Origin: Sulfurimonas sp.
GTDB taxonomy: Bacteria; Campylobacterota; Campylobacteria; Campylobacterales; Sulfurimonadaceae
Length of the DNA: 35,916 nt
Reading direction: 5' to 3'
Assembly (NCBI RefSeq): GCF_028694895.1
Contig: NZ_JAQVKA010000011.1
Location: forward strand, 1-35,916
Shown: positions 24,515 through 35,604 of the stretch, piece after piece
Layout: each line of letters begins with the position of its first letter
How positions within the stretch are numbered: the first letter of the stretch is position 1
The notes under the pieces: model-generated
Databases searched by the model: none
The model's input: the letters and a program-made list of their open reading frames with translations, nothing else
Told to the model about the DNA's origin: nothing
Translations under genes and position numbers: made by a program

Positions 24515-25264
24515 TTAGAAGTATTTAGAATTTTCAGATATTTTTTTTCTTAATGTATTTCTATTCAACCCAAGCTTATCTGATAGCTGTAATTGTGATT
24601 TAAATTTATGAAGTCCCGCTTTTATTAGGGGTACTTCATAAATATGTAAAAAGTTTTTATAATCATTGTTTGAGCCAAGTTTTTCAAAAAGATACTTTTC
24701 AATAATATCCATTAACTCTCTCTCACCAATATTTTGAAGCAAATAGTGTATCACCACCTGCTTTTTTAGCGAGTACGAATTTCTGCTCAAGTCAGGATTA
24801 ATATTGCTAATTTTAAGTGTTTCTGATTGGCCAAAAAGAGATGCAGCCTCGTTAATATATTTATCAATTAAAATATCAACATCTTCAGGTCTCTCTTTTA
24901 ATGATGGAATATCAAGCTTAATACTAAAAACTTTATCAACTATTTCATTTTTATATAGATTAGATGCAGTTGCAACTACTCTTATATTCTTTAGCGTAAT
25001 AAGTTCAAAAATTTTTTTGATATTTGGCGAATTTTCTAAATTTGTAATTATGATACTATTGTTACTCTCAAGAGCAAGTAATAGTTCCTCATAATTTGAT
25101 GCATCCAAAATAGTTGCATCTGGAAGAATGTAGCTAGCCAGGCTCTTTTTTCCAACACCTTCTTCTCCTATTATTAGAGCATTTACACTAAGTGTTTTTA
25201 AAAGAGTGGCTGTTTTAAATGCTTGTGCCCAAGAGGCAGAAGCTGCTATATTTTTAGCATCCAC
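24515..25264 (-). CDS. Shortened NtrC/Fis-type regulator lacking sigma-54 contact loop
   Basis: A frame reaching back to 25324 would overlap slyD by 71 bases, so the GTG at 25264 is preferred. It gives about 249 residues and an 11-base overlap; the start is not certain. The N-terminal domain has a Walker A-like GEEGVGKKS (residues 33-41) and LDIPSLKERPEDVDILIDKYI, which matches the LPPLRERxEDI segment of NtrC-type AAA+ domains. The Walker B region is degenerate (IIITNLEN) and no GAFTGA loop is present. The C-terminus is a Fis-type HTH with DKLGLNRNTLRKKI. It is probably a DNA-binding protein that cannot activate sigma-54 in the usual way. Its target is unknown. Confidence 0.7.
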   Translation of the reverse strand: MDAKNIAASASWAQAFKTATLLKTLSVNALIIGEEGVGKKSLASYILPDATILDASNYEELLLALESNNSIIITNLENSPNIKKIFELITLKNIRVVATASNLYKNEIVDKVFSIKLDIPSLKERPEDVDILIDKYINEAASLFGQSETLKISNINPDLSRNSYSLKKQVVIHYLLQNIGERELMDIIEKYLFEKLGSNNDYKNFLHIYEVPLIKAGLHKFKSQLQLSDKLGLNRNTLRKKISENSKYF

Positions 25265-25766
25265 AACCCGTGCCACCACCAGTGCCACAACAATCATCTT
25301 GTTGATTTTCTGCTGGAATGCCACTCATCAACTCTTCTGCAGATGCTTCTCTAATATTATTTACAATAACTAAAAAAGACAACTCTTTACCAGCTAAAGG
25401 ATGATTAAAATCTATAATGACATTCTCATCACCAATTTCTTGTACTACAACTTGAACAGTACCACCATCTTCGCCTTGTCCATATAGACTCATTCCAATC
25501 TCTAAATCAATCCCTGCAAATTGATCTTTTGGAACTTCTTGCTTAGCCGCTGCATCATACTCACCATAAGCATCTTCTGCTTTAACAACTACATCTGCTT
25601 TTTCTCCAATAGACATGTTGGTAATCGCATTCTCTAAACCTGGAATGATTTGACCTCTTCCAAACATAAAGACAAGTGGCAATCCACCAATGTTACTATC
25701 TACTACTTTAGTTCCGTCATTCACTTCGTATTCAATTGATACGATTTGATCTTTTTGTATTGCCAT
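25254..25766 (-). CDS. slyD: FKBP-type peptidyl-prolyl isomerase SlyD
   Basis: The 170-residue protein has an FKBP domain split by the IF chaperone insert (about residues 68-125), with FGRGQIIPGLENAI and DFNHPLAGKELSF. The tail is Cys/Gly-rich (DDCCGTGGGTGCGC), a short form of the metal-binding tail of SlyD, which in other bacteria binds nickel for hydrogenase or urease maturation. The usual His-rich part is absent. It follows ybgF after 42 bases, as in C. jejuni. Its last codons overlap the preferred start of the next gene. Confidence 0.93.
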   Translation of the reverse strand: MAIQKDQIVSIEYEVNDGTKVVDSNIGGLPLVFMFGRGQIIPGLENAITNMSIGEKADVVVKAEDAYGEYDAAAKQEVPKDQFAGIDLEIGMSLYGQGEDGGTVQVVVQEIGDENVIIDFNHPLAGKELSFLVIVNNIREASAEELMSGIPAENQQDDCCGTGGGTGCGC

Positions 25767-25808
25767 ATTATTTGCCTTTAAATTTATTTTTCAGATTTTA
25801 TCTAACTA

Positions 25809-26717
25809 TTATTTTATTGAGCTTAATTTCTTTTTTGCAATACCAGCTTGAGAACTATCAGGATATTGGCTCATTACAGCATTATAAAATATTTTAGCAT
25901 TTTTTTTATCATTACTTTTTTCCATAGATATAGCAGTATGAAGAAGAAGCGTTGGCATATAAGTTGCTTTATCGTAAAGAGTTGCACTGTTTTTAAAGTA
26001 CGCTATTGCTTCAGAATAGTTATTAGTATAGTATTCAATTTCTCCAACCATATAATGAGAATATGCAGGCTTGTAGCTTTTTGATATAAGCTCTTTATAA
26101 AGCTCTCTGGACTCTTTGTATAGTTTCTTATTATAAAAATCTTTTGCTTTTGTATCTATCTCTGCATTTGAGAGCTCTTTGCTCTGGATATTTTTTGATT
26201 TTGGAGCTATTTTAAGCTCTTTTGCTAGCAGATCTTTAAACTTATTAACATCACTTACCAATGAATTAAACTCATCTTTAGTAACATAAGTCTTATTGAT
26301 GCGATCAATAAGCTTAGAGATCTCAGCAAGCTGAAGATTTATTTTTTCAATATCTTTGCTATTTACTTGGATTGATTCTGCAACACGTTTGTCATATTCA
26401 CTCTTATTATTTACACCATCTTCTTGTGATTTTAATTTAAGCTTATTTTCGCGACTTGTAGCACTTATATTTTCAATTATTGTTTGAAGTCCATCAATTC
26501 TTTCTCTTAAAGAGTCAACTTCGTTTGCTTGATTATTACTTTTTACAACAACTTTTTGAAGATTTTTTTTAGTTTCAAGTAGTGTAGTCTCAGTGGAAGA
26601 GAGACCATAAGGATTTGGATTATTTAGGTCACCAGCACCGAACGCAGATGGTTCGGCACTTAGTAAGTGTGTATATAAGGTTATTGCAAATAAAGCAACT
26701 ACTCTACAACTTTTCAT
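25809..26717 (-). CDS. ybgF: Tol-Pal system protein YbgF/CpoB
   Basis: The 302-residue periplasmic protein has a signal peptide (about 1-21, ending LLSA). A long coiled coil follows (about 45-155), with NNQANEVDSLRERIDGLQ. The C-terminal TPR domain (about 185-300) contains YNKKLYKESRELYKELI and HYMVGEIEYYTNNYSEAI. CpoB/YbgF links the Tol-Pal machine to peptidoglycan synthesis during division in other bacteria. It follows pal by 3 bases. Confidence 0.88.
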   Translation of the reverse strand: MKSCRVVALFAITLYTHLLSAEPSAFGAGDLNNPNPYGLSSTETTLLETKKNLQKVVVKSNNQANEVDSLRERIDGLQTIIENISATSRENKLKLKSQEDGVNNKSEYDKRVAESIQVNSKDIEKINLQLAEISKLIDRINKTYVTKDEFNSLVSDVNKFKDLLAKELKIAPKSKNIQSKELSNAEIDTKAKDFYNKKLYKESRELYKELISKSYKPAYSHYMVGEIEYYTNNYSEAIAYFKNSATLYDKATYMPTLLLHTAISMEKSNDKKNAKIFYNAVMSQYPDSSQAGIAKKKLSSIK

Positions 26718-26720
26718 TAA

Positions 26721-27245
26721 TTATGGTAAAAGTTTAAAGTCAACTCTACGATTTTGTGCCCAGCACTCTTTTGTTTTGTCTGTACAAACTGGACTACTCT
26801 CACCAAAACTTACCATAGAAATACGATCAGCATTAACACCCTCAGCAACTAAAGCTTTTTTAACACTCTCTGCTCTTTTTAAACCAAGTGCAAAGTTATA
26901 CTCATCACTACCCCACTCATCACAATTACCTTCAAGTTTTAATTGAAATTTACTTGCGTTAGCGTTTGCAACTGCAGCATCAGCTGAAAGATCCGCTTGC
27001 ATATCAGATTTGATACTAAATTTGTCAAAATCAAAATAGATTGTTTTTAACTCTTTTTCTATTCTTGCCATATACTCAGCTGCTGTCTCTGAACTATCAG
27101 TAGAAGCTTGTACTGGAGCAACAGGAGCAGCTTGTTCTGAAACAGCAGCACCATCATTAGCATCAACTTGAGGATTTTTATCCCCACATCCACTTAAAAC
27201 CAAAAGTGCTGCTACAGCACTTGCAAGAACTATACTTTTCATCAT
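26721..27245 (-). CDS. pal: Peptidoglycan-associated outer-membrane lipoprotein Pal
   Basis: The 174-residue lipoprotein has the lipobox VLSG-C20 after a hydrophobic leader. An Ala/Pro-rich linker follows, then an OmpA-like peptidoglycan-binding domain (about 65-174) with IYFDFDKFSIKS, LEGNCDEWGSDEYNFALGLK and the end QNRRVDFKL. The Asp and Arg that hold diaminopimelate are present. It anchors the outer membrane to peptidoglycan and binds TolB. Two Met codons stand in tandem; the second could be the start. It has a likely own promoter in the 70-base gap after tolB. Confidence 0.95.
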   Translation of the reverse strand: MMKSIVLASAVAALLVLSGCGDKNPQVDANDGAAVSEQAAPVAPVQASTDSSETAAEYMARIEKELKTIYFDFDKFSIKSDMQADLSADAAVANANASKFQLKLEGNCDEWGSDEYNFALGLKRAESVKKALVAEGVNADRISMVSFGESSPVCTDKTKECWAQNRRVDFKLLP

Positions 27246-27271
27246 TTACTACCTTATGTTTTATTTTCGAA

Positions 27272-27280
27272 AGTATACCA
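27272..27280 (-). promoter_or_regulatory. Extended -10 promoter upstream of pal
   Basis: On the minus strand TGGTATACT matches TGnTATAAT, 27 bases before the pal start, in the 70-base AT-rich gap between tolB and pal. This is the largest gap in the minus-strand run and would allow separate, higher expression of pal. Confidence 0.45.
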
Positions 27281-27315
27281 AAATAAAATTAATTTTTATT
27301 TATAATATAAATATA

Positions 27316-28566
27316 TTACCAATCAATTGACTGAATCTTCCCAAACTGTAGTGGAAAGAGGAAATTCTTGTTATGATTTAATCTTATAATACCAACAGAA
27401 CTCTGTGATTGATAATTCTTTACAAAAATTATTGCATCTCCATCCACAGAAAATTTAGGAAATTCATTTACGCCAACAGCTGTAAGTCTTCTTATAGAAT
27501 CACTTTCCATTGAAACTAAATGTAGATTAAATGTATTATTTGAAAAGGAATCAGAACTCTCTCTTGCTTTATAGACTACATATTTACCATAAGCACTACA
27601 CGCTGAATTACTTTTTCCATAATAAACTACCTGCTCAACGCTGCCTGTATTTATATTTAAAGAAAATATATTTGGATATCCAAGTCTATCTGAAACAAAA
27701 ACAATCTTGTCATTTTCCATAAATTGTCCACTAACATCTATTCCGCCAAAGTTAGTTAACTTTTTAGCACCTTTTGTTTTTGTATCATATAAGAAAATAT
27801 CTGGTTGACCATTTGGTGCCATTGTTAAAAGTAACTTTGATCCATCCTCATTGACGTCAGAACATATCATCATTCCATCTGATGATTTTATAGTTTTACT
27901 TTTTCCAGTTCTTAAATCTATATGTTTTAAGGTTGGTTTTGTTTCATTTAAAGATGTGTAGTAAAATGCATTCTGCTCTTTATTAGCCCATTTAGGAAAA
28001 AGATTAAAGCCACCTTTTACGATAACGTGTTGATATGTTAAAGTATAATCAGTAACAACTAACTCACTTCTTTGAGGGGAAATCATTCTTGAGAAAATTA
28101 CTTTTCTTTTCATCCATTCAACTGGACCTTCTCCCATAAAGTTATTGATATCATATGCTATTGTGTGAGCAACAAACATATATATATCAGAACTATTAAC
28201 TTTATAATTTTTGTTAAATACAATACCATCTTTACTAAATAGTTTCATCTCAACATTTAGAGCTCTTGCATCATCTTGGCTTAACTTATATCTCAACACA
28301 TAATTCATATCTTTATTTTCAACAAGAACTCTGCTTGCATCAAAATCTATATTTCTTTGAGCTTTATCCACATTAAAAATAGAGAGTACATTTAAATCTG
28401 CAGCAAGTGCTTTAAAAAACTTAATTTTAAAAGTTGAATCATAACTTACAGATGCATCTTCTAGAGCGATAGAGGGTAGTGTGTCAGCTTTTTTTACGAC
28501 GTCTATAGTAGCATCACTTGCGAACATAGACATGATAACCAATAAAATTGAAACAATAATTTTCAA
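27316..28566 (-). CDS. tolB: Tol-Pal periplasmic protein TolB
   Basis: The 416-residue protein has a signal peptide (about 1-17). An N-terminal alpha/beta domain follows (about 20-150), then a C-terminal beta-propeller with repeated blades, such as GMMICSDVNEDGSKLLLT, DIFLYDTKT and NIFSLNINTGSVEQV. TolB shuttles between Pal and TolA. It starts 3 bases after the TolA-like gene. Propeller blades are diverged but the order and length fit. Confidence 0.92.
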   Translation of the reverse strand: MKIIVSILLVIMSMFASDATIDVVKKADTLPSIALEDASVSYDSTFKIKFFKALAADLNVLSIFNVDKAQRNIDFDASRVLVENKDMNYVLRYKLSQDDARALNVEMKLFSKDGIVFNKNYKVNSSDIYMFVAHTIAYDINNFMGEGPVEWMKRKVIFSRMISPQRSELVVTDYTLTYQHVIVKGGFNLFPKWANKEQNAFYYTSLNETKPTLKHIDLRTGKSKTIKSSDGMMICSDVNEDGSKLLLTMAPNGQPDIFLYDTKTKGAKKLTNFGGIDVSGQFMENDKIVFVSDRLGYPNIFSLNINTGSVEQVVYYGKSNSACSAYGKYVVYKARESSDSFSNNTFNLHLVSMESDSIRRLTAVGVNEFPKFSVDGDAIIFVKNYQSQSSVGIIRLNHNKNFLFPLQFGKIQSIDW

Positions 28567-28569
28567 AAT

Positions 28570-29337
28570 TTACTCCTGCGAAATTAAATTTATTTTATAA
28601 GTTCCTGATTTATTATCAGGATTTTTTGGAAAAAGAACATTTGTTAATCTTGCTTTTATTTTGTCACATTCTTTATTAAAACTATCACTATCAGAATATC
28701 TAAGTATTCTAAAGTCAATTACTTTTCCAAATGAATCTAGTTCTATAACAGCTTGTACCATTTTACCTTCAGAATTTTCTGGTGGTGAAAAGTGCTGATA
28801 AACAAGTGCCTGAATTTTAGCAAAATATTCATTTACTTCCGAACCAGTCGAGCTTTTAGAGTTTTTTTCAGCTTTATCTTTTGAGTTTACTTTTTCTATC
28901 TTACTACTAATAGATTCAACTTTGTTTTCAGTAGATTTTTGACTTTTTTTAGACAACTCTTGCATCACTCTTTTGTCTAACTCTTTTTCTATTTTTTTAT
29001 CTTCTTTTTTTATATCTTTAGTCCAAATTTGACTAAATAAATCATCTATCTTTATCTCTTTTTTTTGAGGTATAGTTTCTGTTTTTTCTTGAGGCTCTTG
29101 ATTTACTATTGGTTTTTCAATCTCTTTTTCAACCGGTTTATCAATTGCTTTTTTAACGTTTGTTGATTGAACATTTACCATATCTAATGAGACAGAAACA
29201 AAATCATCTTTTTTTAACGCATAACTTTTTACATCTTTAGATATAACAATAGCTATAAAGAAGATAATTGTAAAAAAAAGAAAGAGTGAGAGTGATATAA
29301 AACCACTTATATAAAAATATGAGTCTTTATTAACCAT
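28570..29337 (-). CDS. TolA/TonB-like energy transducer
   Basis: The 255-residue protein has one N-terminal membrane helix (about 10-33). A Lys/Glu/Ser-rich helical spacer follows (about 65-165), then a TonB C-terminal-like domain (about 168-255) with IQALVYQHFSPPENSEGKMVQAVIELDSFGKVIDF. Between tolR and tolB it takes the place of TolA, passing the energy of TolQR to TolB/Pal. The C-terminal domain looks more TonB-like than enteric TolA. It overlaps tolR by 8 bases. Confidence 0.85.
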   Translation of the reverse strand: MVNKDSYFYISGFISLSLFLFFTIIFFIAIVISKDVKSYALKKDDFVSVSLDMVNVQSTNVKKAIDKPVEKEIEKPIVNQEPQEKTETIPQKKEIKIDDLFSQIWTKDIKKEDKKIEKELDKRVMQELSKKSQKSTENKVESISSKIEKVNSKDKAEKNSKSSTGSEVNEYFAKIQALVYQHFSPPENSEGKMVQAVIELDSFGKVIDFRILRYSDSDSFNKECDKIKARLTNVLFPKNPDNKSGTYKINLISQE

Positions 29338-29722
29338 TAGAAGCTAATGAAACCTCAGTAAAACCAGCTTGCTTTACTGCAGCAAGAACAGACATAACAA
29401 CACCATAATCTAAACTTTTATCTGCACTTATCAAAACCGTAGCTTTTAAGTCTAATTGCTTTGAATATAGAAAAAAATTATCTAAAAATGCATTTATTTG
29501 AAAATTATCTTTGTTCACTTTTAAATTCTTATCTTTATCTATTGTGATATGTACGGGCGGAATTTTGGATAACGATTTAGTTTTTGAACTTTGGGGAAGA
29601 TTAATTTTTTCTTCATATATCATATTTGGCGCAATTACCATCATAATAGCTAAAAGTACCAACATTACATCCACTAAAGGAGTAATGTTTAACTCTGGTT
29701 TTTCATCCCAATTATACGCCAT
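29330..29722 (-). CDS. tolR: TolR/ExbD family proton-channel subunit
   Basis: The 130-residue protein has one membrane helix (about residues 15-37) beginning NITPLVDVMLVLLAIMMV. D18 in that helix is the proton-carrying Asp of the family. A periplasmic domain follows (about 50-130). With TolQ it turns proton flow into movement of the TolA-like protein. It lies 3 bases after tolQ. Confidence 0.92.
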   Translation of the reverse strand: MAYNWDEKPELNITPLVDVMLVLLAIMMVIAPNMIYEEKINLPQSSKTKSLSKIPPVHITIDKDKNLKVNKDNFQINAFLDNFFLYSKQLDLKATVLISADKSLDYGVVMSVLAAVKQAGFTEVSLASNG

Positions 29723-29725
29723 GTA

Positions 29726-30292
29726 TTACGCTTTTCTAGCAATAATAGCATCGCTTTGCATCTCAAGAAAACTAATCAATTCATATGATTTTCTCTTGAG
29801 TATCTGATGATACGTATATGCAAAAATTGCAACAAAAATACCTGCAGCAGTCGCCACAAGTGCGTCGGAAACTCCGCCAGCAATAACTGACATACCGCCA
29901 CTACTTTGTCCTATATGAGTAAATGTGTCCAAAATAGAGACAACAGTTCCAAAAAGGCCTATAAAGGGAGTAGTAGATGCAAAAACAGAAAGAACTGAAA
30001 GTCCCTTTGTTGCCTCTTTTGTAGCAGCTATTAAACCTAGTGATAATATATCTTTAGTAACATTTGAGCTAGATCTCAAAAAATTATTTAAATACGATTG
30101 AGTGCTTACAGTTGAAGCCCCCATTAAAAGACTCTCTAATGATCTATTCTCTATTTCAAGCCAACTATTTATAGAGAGAAATCTGTAGAAAAAAACCCAG
30201 TTAAGTATTATAAAGTACACAGCCAAAAGAAACAATACACCCAGCGTAACTGGATGACTTTTTATATAAAAATCAATAATTTCGTTAATCAT
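29726..30292 (-). CDS. tolQ: TolQ/ExbB family proton-channel subunit
   Basis: The 188-residue protein has three membrane helices, near residues 15-38, 100-125 and 140-165. The family motif is present: FIGLFGTVVSILDTFTHIG, then ISDALVATAAGIFVAI-like residues at 140-155. It forms the stator of the Tol motor with TolR. It begins 5 bases after atpC, so it is read from the ATP synthase transcript, as in C. jejuni. Confidence 0.93.
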   Translation of the reverse strand: MINEIIDFYIKSHPVTLGVLFLLAVYFIILNWVFFYRFLSINSWLEIENRSLESLLMGASTVSTQSYLNNFLRSSSNVTKDILSLGLIAATKEATKGLSVLSVFASTTPFIGLFGTVVSILDTFTHIGQSSGGMSVIAGGVSDALVATAAGIFVAIFAYTYHQILKRKSYELISFLEMQSDAIIARKA

Positions 30293-30297
30293 TATAT

Positions 30298-30690
30298 TTA
30301 CAGTAAACTTTGGGCAGCAGACTCTAGTCTAGCAGTTACGGCAACTATTGCAGGATTGTTATCTTTAATAGATTCAATGAGTTCTTTAGCATCGTTAATA
30401 GCTTTTGCTACAGCGCTTTCACTATCACCACGAATTGCCACAGCACCTTCAACCAACACTATAACTTTTTTCTCATCAACTTGGACAACTCCCCAGTTAA
30501 TAAGAATTGATTCGACTGATTTATCTTCTTTTTCTATATCAATCACACCTGCTTCAAGCAGCGTAATTAATGAAGAGTGCTCTGCTAAAACACCAAACTC
30601 ACCCTCTTCACCAGGAAGAGTTACACTAAGAGCCTCACCATTATAGATGACGCCATTAGGAGTTAGTATTTCAAGTTTTAACTTATCCAT
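30298..30690 (-). CDS. atpC: ATP synthase F1 subunit epsilon
   Basis: The 130-residue protein starts MDKLKLEILTPNGVIYNGEA and has PGEEGEFGVLAEHSSLIT, the epsilon beta-sandwich, plus a C-terminal helical part (about 90-130). It is part of the central stalk and can inhibit ATP hydrolysis. It follows atpD by 16 bases. Confidence 0.95.
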   Translation of the reverse strand: MDKLKLEILTPNGVIYNGEALSVTLPGEEGEFGVLAEHSSLITLLEAGVIDIEKEDKSVESILINWGVVQVDEKKVIVLVEGAVAIRGDSESAVAKAINDAKELIESIKDNNPAIVAVTARLESAAQSLL

Positions 30691-30706
30691 ATCAGTCCTT
30701 TATGAA

Positions 30707-33000
<2,294 letters not shown>

Positions 33001-33010
33001 AAGTTATCCC

Positions 33011-34528
33011 TTACGCCACTATAAAGCTAGCTTTGAACTCTTCAAGTGCTTTTTTCATTAATGAGCTAGTATTATCATCTACTTTAGAAGTACTTCTAAT
33101 ATTTTCAAAAATTTGAGGATAAGATGCTTCAATAAATGGATACAACTCAGCTTCAAAACGAACAACATTTGATGGCGCCATGTCATCAAAGAAACCTTCA
33201 TTACCAGCGAATATAATTAATACTTGCTTCTCAACAGAAAGTGGAGAAAAAGGTGGTTGTTTTAGAACTTCAACCATTCTTTGTCCACGCTCAAGTTGCT
33301 TACGTGATGACTCATCAAGATCAGATGCAAACTGAGCAAATGCTTGTAATTCACGATACTGAGCAAGGTCAAGTCTAAGTGTTCCTGCAACTTGTTTAGT
33401 AGCTTTGATTTGAGCAGCACCACCAACACGAGATACAGAAAGACCAACGTTAATTGCCGGACGTACACCTGAGTTAAACAACTCAGTCTCTAGAAAAATT
33501 TGACCATCAGTAATAGAGATTACGTTTGTTGGAATATATGCTGATACATCCCCTGCTTGTGTCTCAATAATTGGAAGAGCAGTTAAAGAACCAGCTCCTC
33601 TCTCATCAGAAACTTTTGCAGCTCTCTCTAATAAACGAGAGTGGATATAAAAAACGTCACCAGGATATGCTTCACGACCTGGAGGGCGGCGAAGGATTAG
33701 TGACATCTCACGGTATGCAACTGCATGCTTACTTAAATCATCATAAATGATTAAGCCATGTCTTGCGTTATCACGGAAATACTCACCCATTGTAACACCA
33801 GTGTATGGAGCTAAAAATTGAAGAGCTGCTGCTTCAGAAGCTGTTGCTGAGACAACAATTGTATATTCCATTGCACCGTGATCTTCAAGACGACGGATAA
33901 TTTGAGCTACAGTTGACTCTTTTTGTCCAATAGCAACATAAATACATGCTACACCATTCCCTTTTTGATTGATAATAGCATCAAGTGCAACTGTTGTTTT
34001 ACCAGTTTGTCTATCACCAATAATAAGCTCTCTTTGACCTCTACCAATTGGAACTAGAGCATCAATTGCTTTAATACCAGTAGCAAGTGGCTCATGAACC
34101 GATTTACGAGCCATAATACCAGGAGCTTTTTCTTCAACGAAACGAGTTTCTGTTGTTTCAATTGGGCCTTTTCCATCAATTGGCTCGCCAAGTGCATTTA
34201 CAACACGCCCAAGAAGCGCATCTCCAACAGGAACACGAAGAAGGCGACCTAATCTTTTTACAGACATACCCTCTTTTAATAATGCGCCTGGTCCAAGAAT
34301 AACAACACCTACTGTGCTCTCCTCAAGGTTCATAACCAGACCTCTTGTTCCCTCTTCAAACTCTACCATTTCTCCTGCCATAACATTGCTTAGTCCATAA
34401 ACTTGCGCAACACCATCAGCATATGAAACGATTTTACCTGTCTCATTTATATCAACACTTAGTTCAAAGTTGTCAATACGCTCTTTAATTATTGAGCTGA
34501 TTTCATCAGCTTGAATTTTTGCTACCAC
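33011..34528 (-). CDS. atpA: ATP synthase F1 subunit alpha
   Basis: The 505-residue regulatory nucleotide-binding subunit has the P-loop [15 protein letters not shown] (about residues 169-183). It also has the conserved [21 protein letters not shown] and the end LEEFKASF. It forms the alpha3-beta3 ring with AtpD. It follows atpH by 23 bases with a purine-rich ribosome-binding site. Confidence 0.97.
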   Translation of the reverse strand: MVAKIQADEISSIIKERIDNFELSVDINETGKIVSYADGVAQVYGLSNVMAGEMVEFEEGTRGLVMNLEESTVGVVILGPGALLKEGMSVKRLGRLLRVPVGDALLGRVVNALGEPIDGKGPIETTETRFVEEKAPGIMARKSVHEPLATGIKAIDALVPIGRGQRELIIGDRQTGKTTVALDAIINQKGNGVACIYVAIGQKESTVAQIIRRLEDHGAMEYTIVVSATASEAAALQFLAPYTGVTMGEYFRDNARHGLIIYDDLSKHAVAYREMSLILRRPPGREAYPGDVFYIHSRLLERAAKVSDERGAGSLTALPIIETQAGDVSAYIPTNVISITDGQIFLETELFNSGVRPAINVGLSVSRVGGAAQIKATKQVAGTLRLDLAQYRELQAFAQFASDLDESSRKQLERGQRMVEVLKQPPFSPLSVEKQVLIIFAGNEGFFDDMAPSNVVRFEAELYPFIEASYPQIFENIRSTSKVDDNTSSLMKKALEEFKASFIVA

Positions 34529-34551
34529 TACACGTCTCCTCTCGTTGAAAA

Positions 34552-35085
34552 TTAAATTGCTTTTATAATATGTTCTATCATTTGACTATTGATTCTTGCT
34601 TTTGAGAAACTTATCTCTACGCCAAGATCTTCAACATCTACTTTTATACCATTAAAGTTATCTTTTACAAACTTTAAAGATATTTTAGAATTGAATTTGC
34701 TGCCTAATCCATTGCCTAAGTCTGTTATAACTTTTGAGTCAACAACGCTATCGCTATATACGATACCATTGTAAACTTTATTTGTTTTAGCAATATCTTT
34801 TCTCATAACCTCTGCTAATGCAGGAATTATATCTATACGATTATGCTCAGCAAGCAGTTTAATTAAATTCTCAACATCTTTATAACCAGCTGATTTAACT
34901 GCTGCTAATAAAATTTCTGATTTTTGATCTCTACTTACATCTGGATTATTAATGATCTGAATAAATTTCTTATCATTAAAAGCTTCAGATAATATAGAAA
35001 ATATCAAAGCTATTTCCTGCATTGCTTCCCCGCTAGAGCGCTGCTTAATAGCTTTGAGATACCTCTTTGCAATCAACTCTTCCAT
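34552..35085 (-). CDS. atpH: ATP synthase F1 subunit delta
   Basis: The 177-residue protein begins [13 protein letters not shown], has NPDVSRDQK in the N-terminal helical domain, and a C-terminal part ending [19 protein letters not shown]. It ties the b/b' stalk to the top of F1. It abuts atpF without a gap. Confidence 0.94.
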   Translation of the reverse strand: MEELIAKRYLKAIKQRSSGEAMQEIALIFSILSEAFNDKKFIQIINNPDVSRDQKSEILLAAVKSAGYKDVENLIKLLAEHNRIDIIPALAEVMRKDIAKTNKVYNGIVYSDSVVDSKVITDLGNGLGSKFNSKISLKFVKDNFNGIKVDVEDLGVEISFSKARINSQMIEHIIKAI

Positions 35086-35595
35086 CTATGCCACCTTCTT
35101 TAAGATAACATTAGCCATAGCCTCTTTGTCAAAAGAATCATCACTTTGACTTAAAACTTCACTCAATGTGTTTTCAACAACACTTCGAACCATTTTTCTT
35201 TGTTCAAATTCCATAAGCGCAGCCTGCTGTTTTACCATTATTTCGATATCAGCCTCGCACTGTGCCATGATTGTGTCATTTAAAACTTTGTTCTCTTTTT
35301 TTGAGCTACCAACTAAATCTGTAGCAAACTTCTCAGCTGCTAAAACTTTAGAAAGTGCATCTTTTTTTAGAGACACTGACTCTTTTAACTTATCTTGAAC
35401 TTTTTTCATCTCATTAGCAATAGCATTGCTTCTGGACGCAAAATAGTTTTTTGCCGGTTCTGCAACTAGGTACCAAATAAGTCCAGCAAACAATAAAAAG
35501 TTAACCGTTCTTTGAACAATATCAGTATCTGCATTACCACTAGATGCCAATGCATATGTTGATATCATTAGCATAAATACTAAAATTCTACTCAC
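35086..35595 (-). CDS. atpF: ATP synthase Fo subunit b
   Basis: The 169-residue peripheral stalk subunit has a hydrophobic leader (about 1-18, ending YALAS) that looks like a cleavable signal peptide. The membrane helix of subunit b follows (about 29-45, VNFLLFAGLIWYLVAEPA), then a long coiled coil. The leader before the b helix is also found in other Campylobacterota. It starts 9 bases after the b' gene with AAGGATG upstream. Confidence 0.93.
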   Translation of the reverse strand: MSRILVFMLMISTYALASSGNADTDIVQRTVNFLLFAGLIWYLVAEPAKNYFASRSNAIANEMKKVQDKLKESVSLKKDALSKVLAAEKFATDLVGSSKKENKVLNDTIMAQCEADIEIMVKQQAALMEFEQRKMVRSVVENTLSEVLSQSDDSFDKEAMANVILKKVA

Positions 35596-35604
35596 ATTAC
35601 ATCC

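Noticed and set aside
30254..30646. 130-residue plus-strand frame over atpC
   Set aside because: Ser/Thr-rich shadow of the conserved epsilon subunit gene, with no signal of its own.
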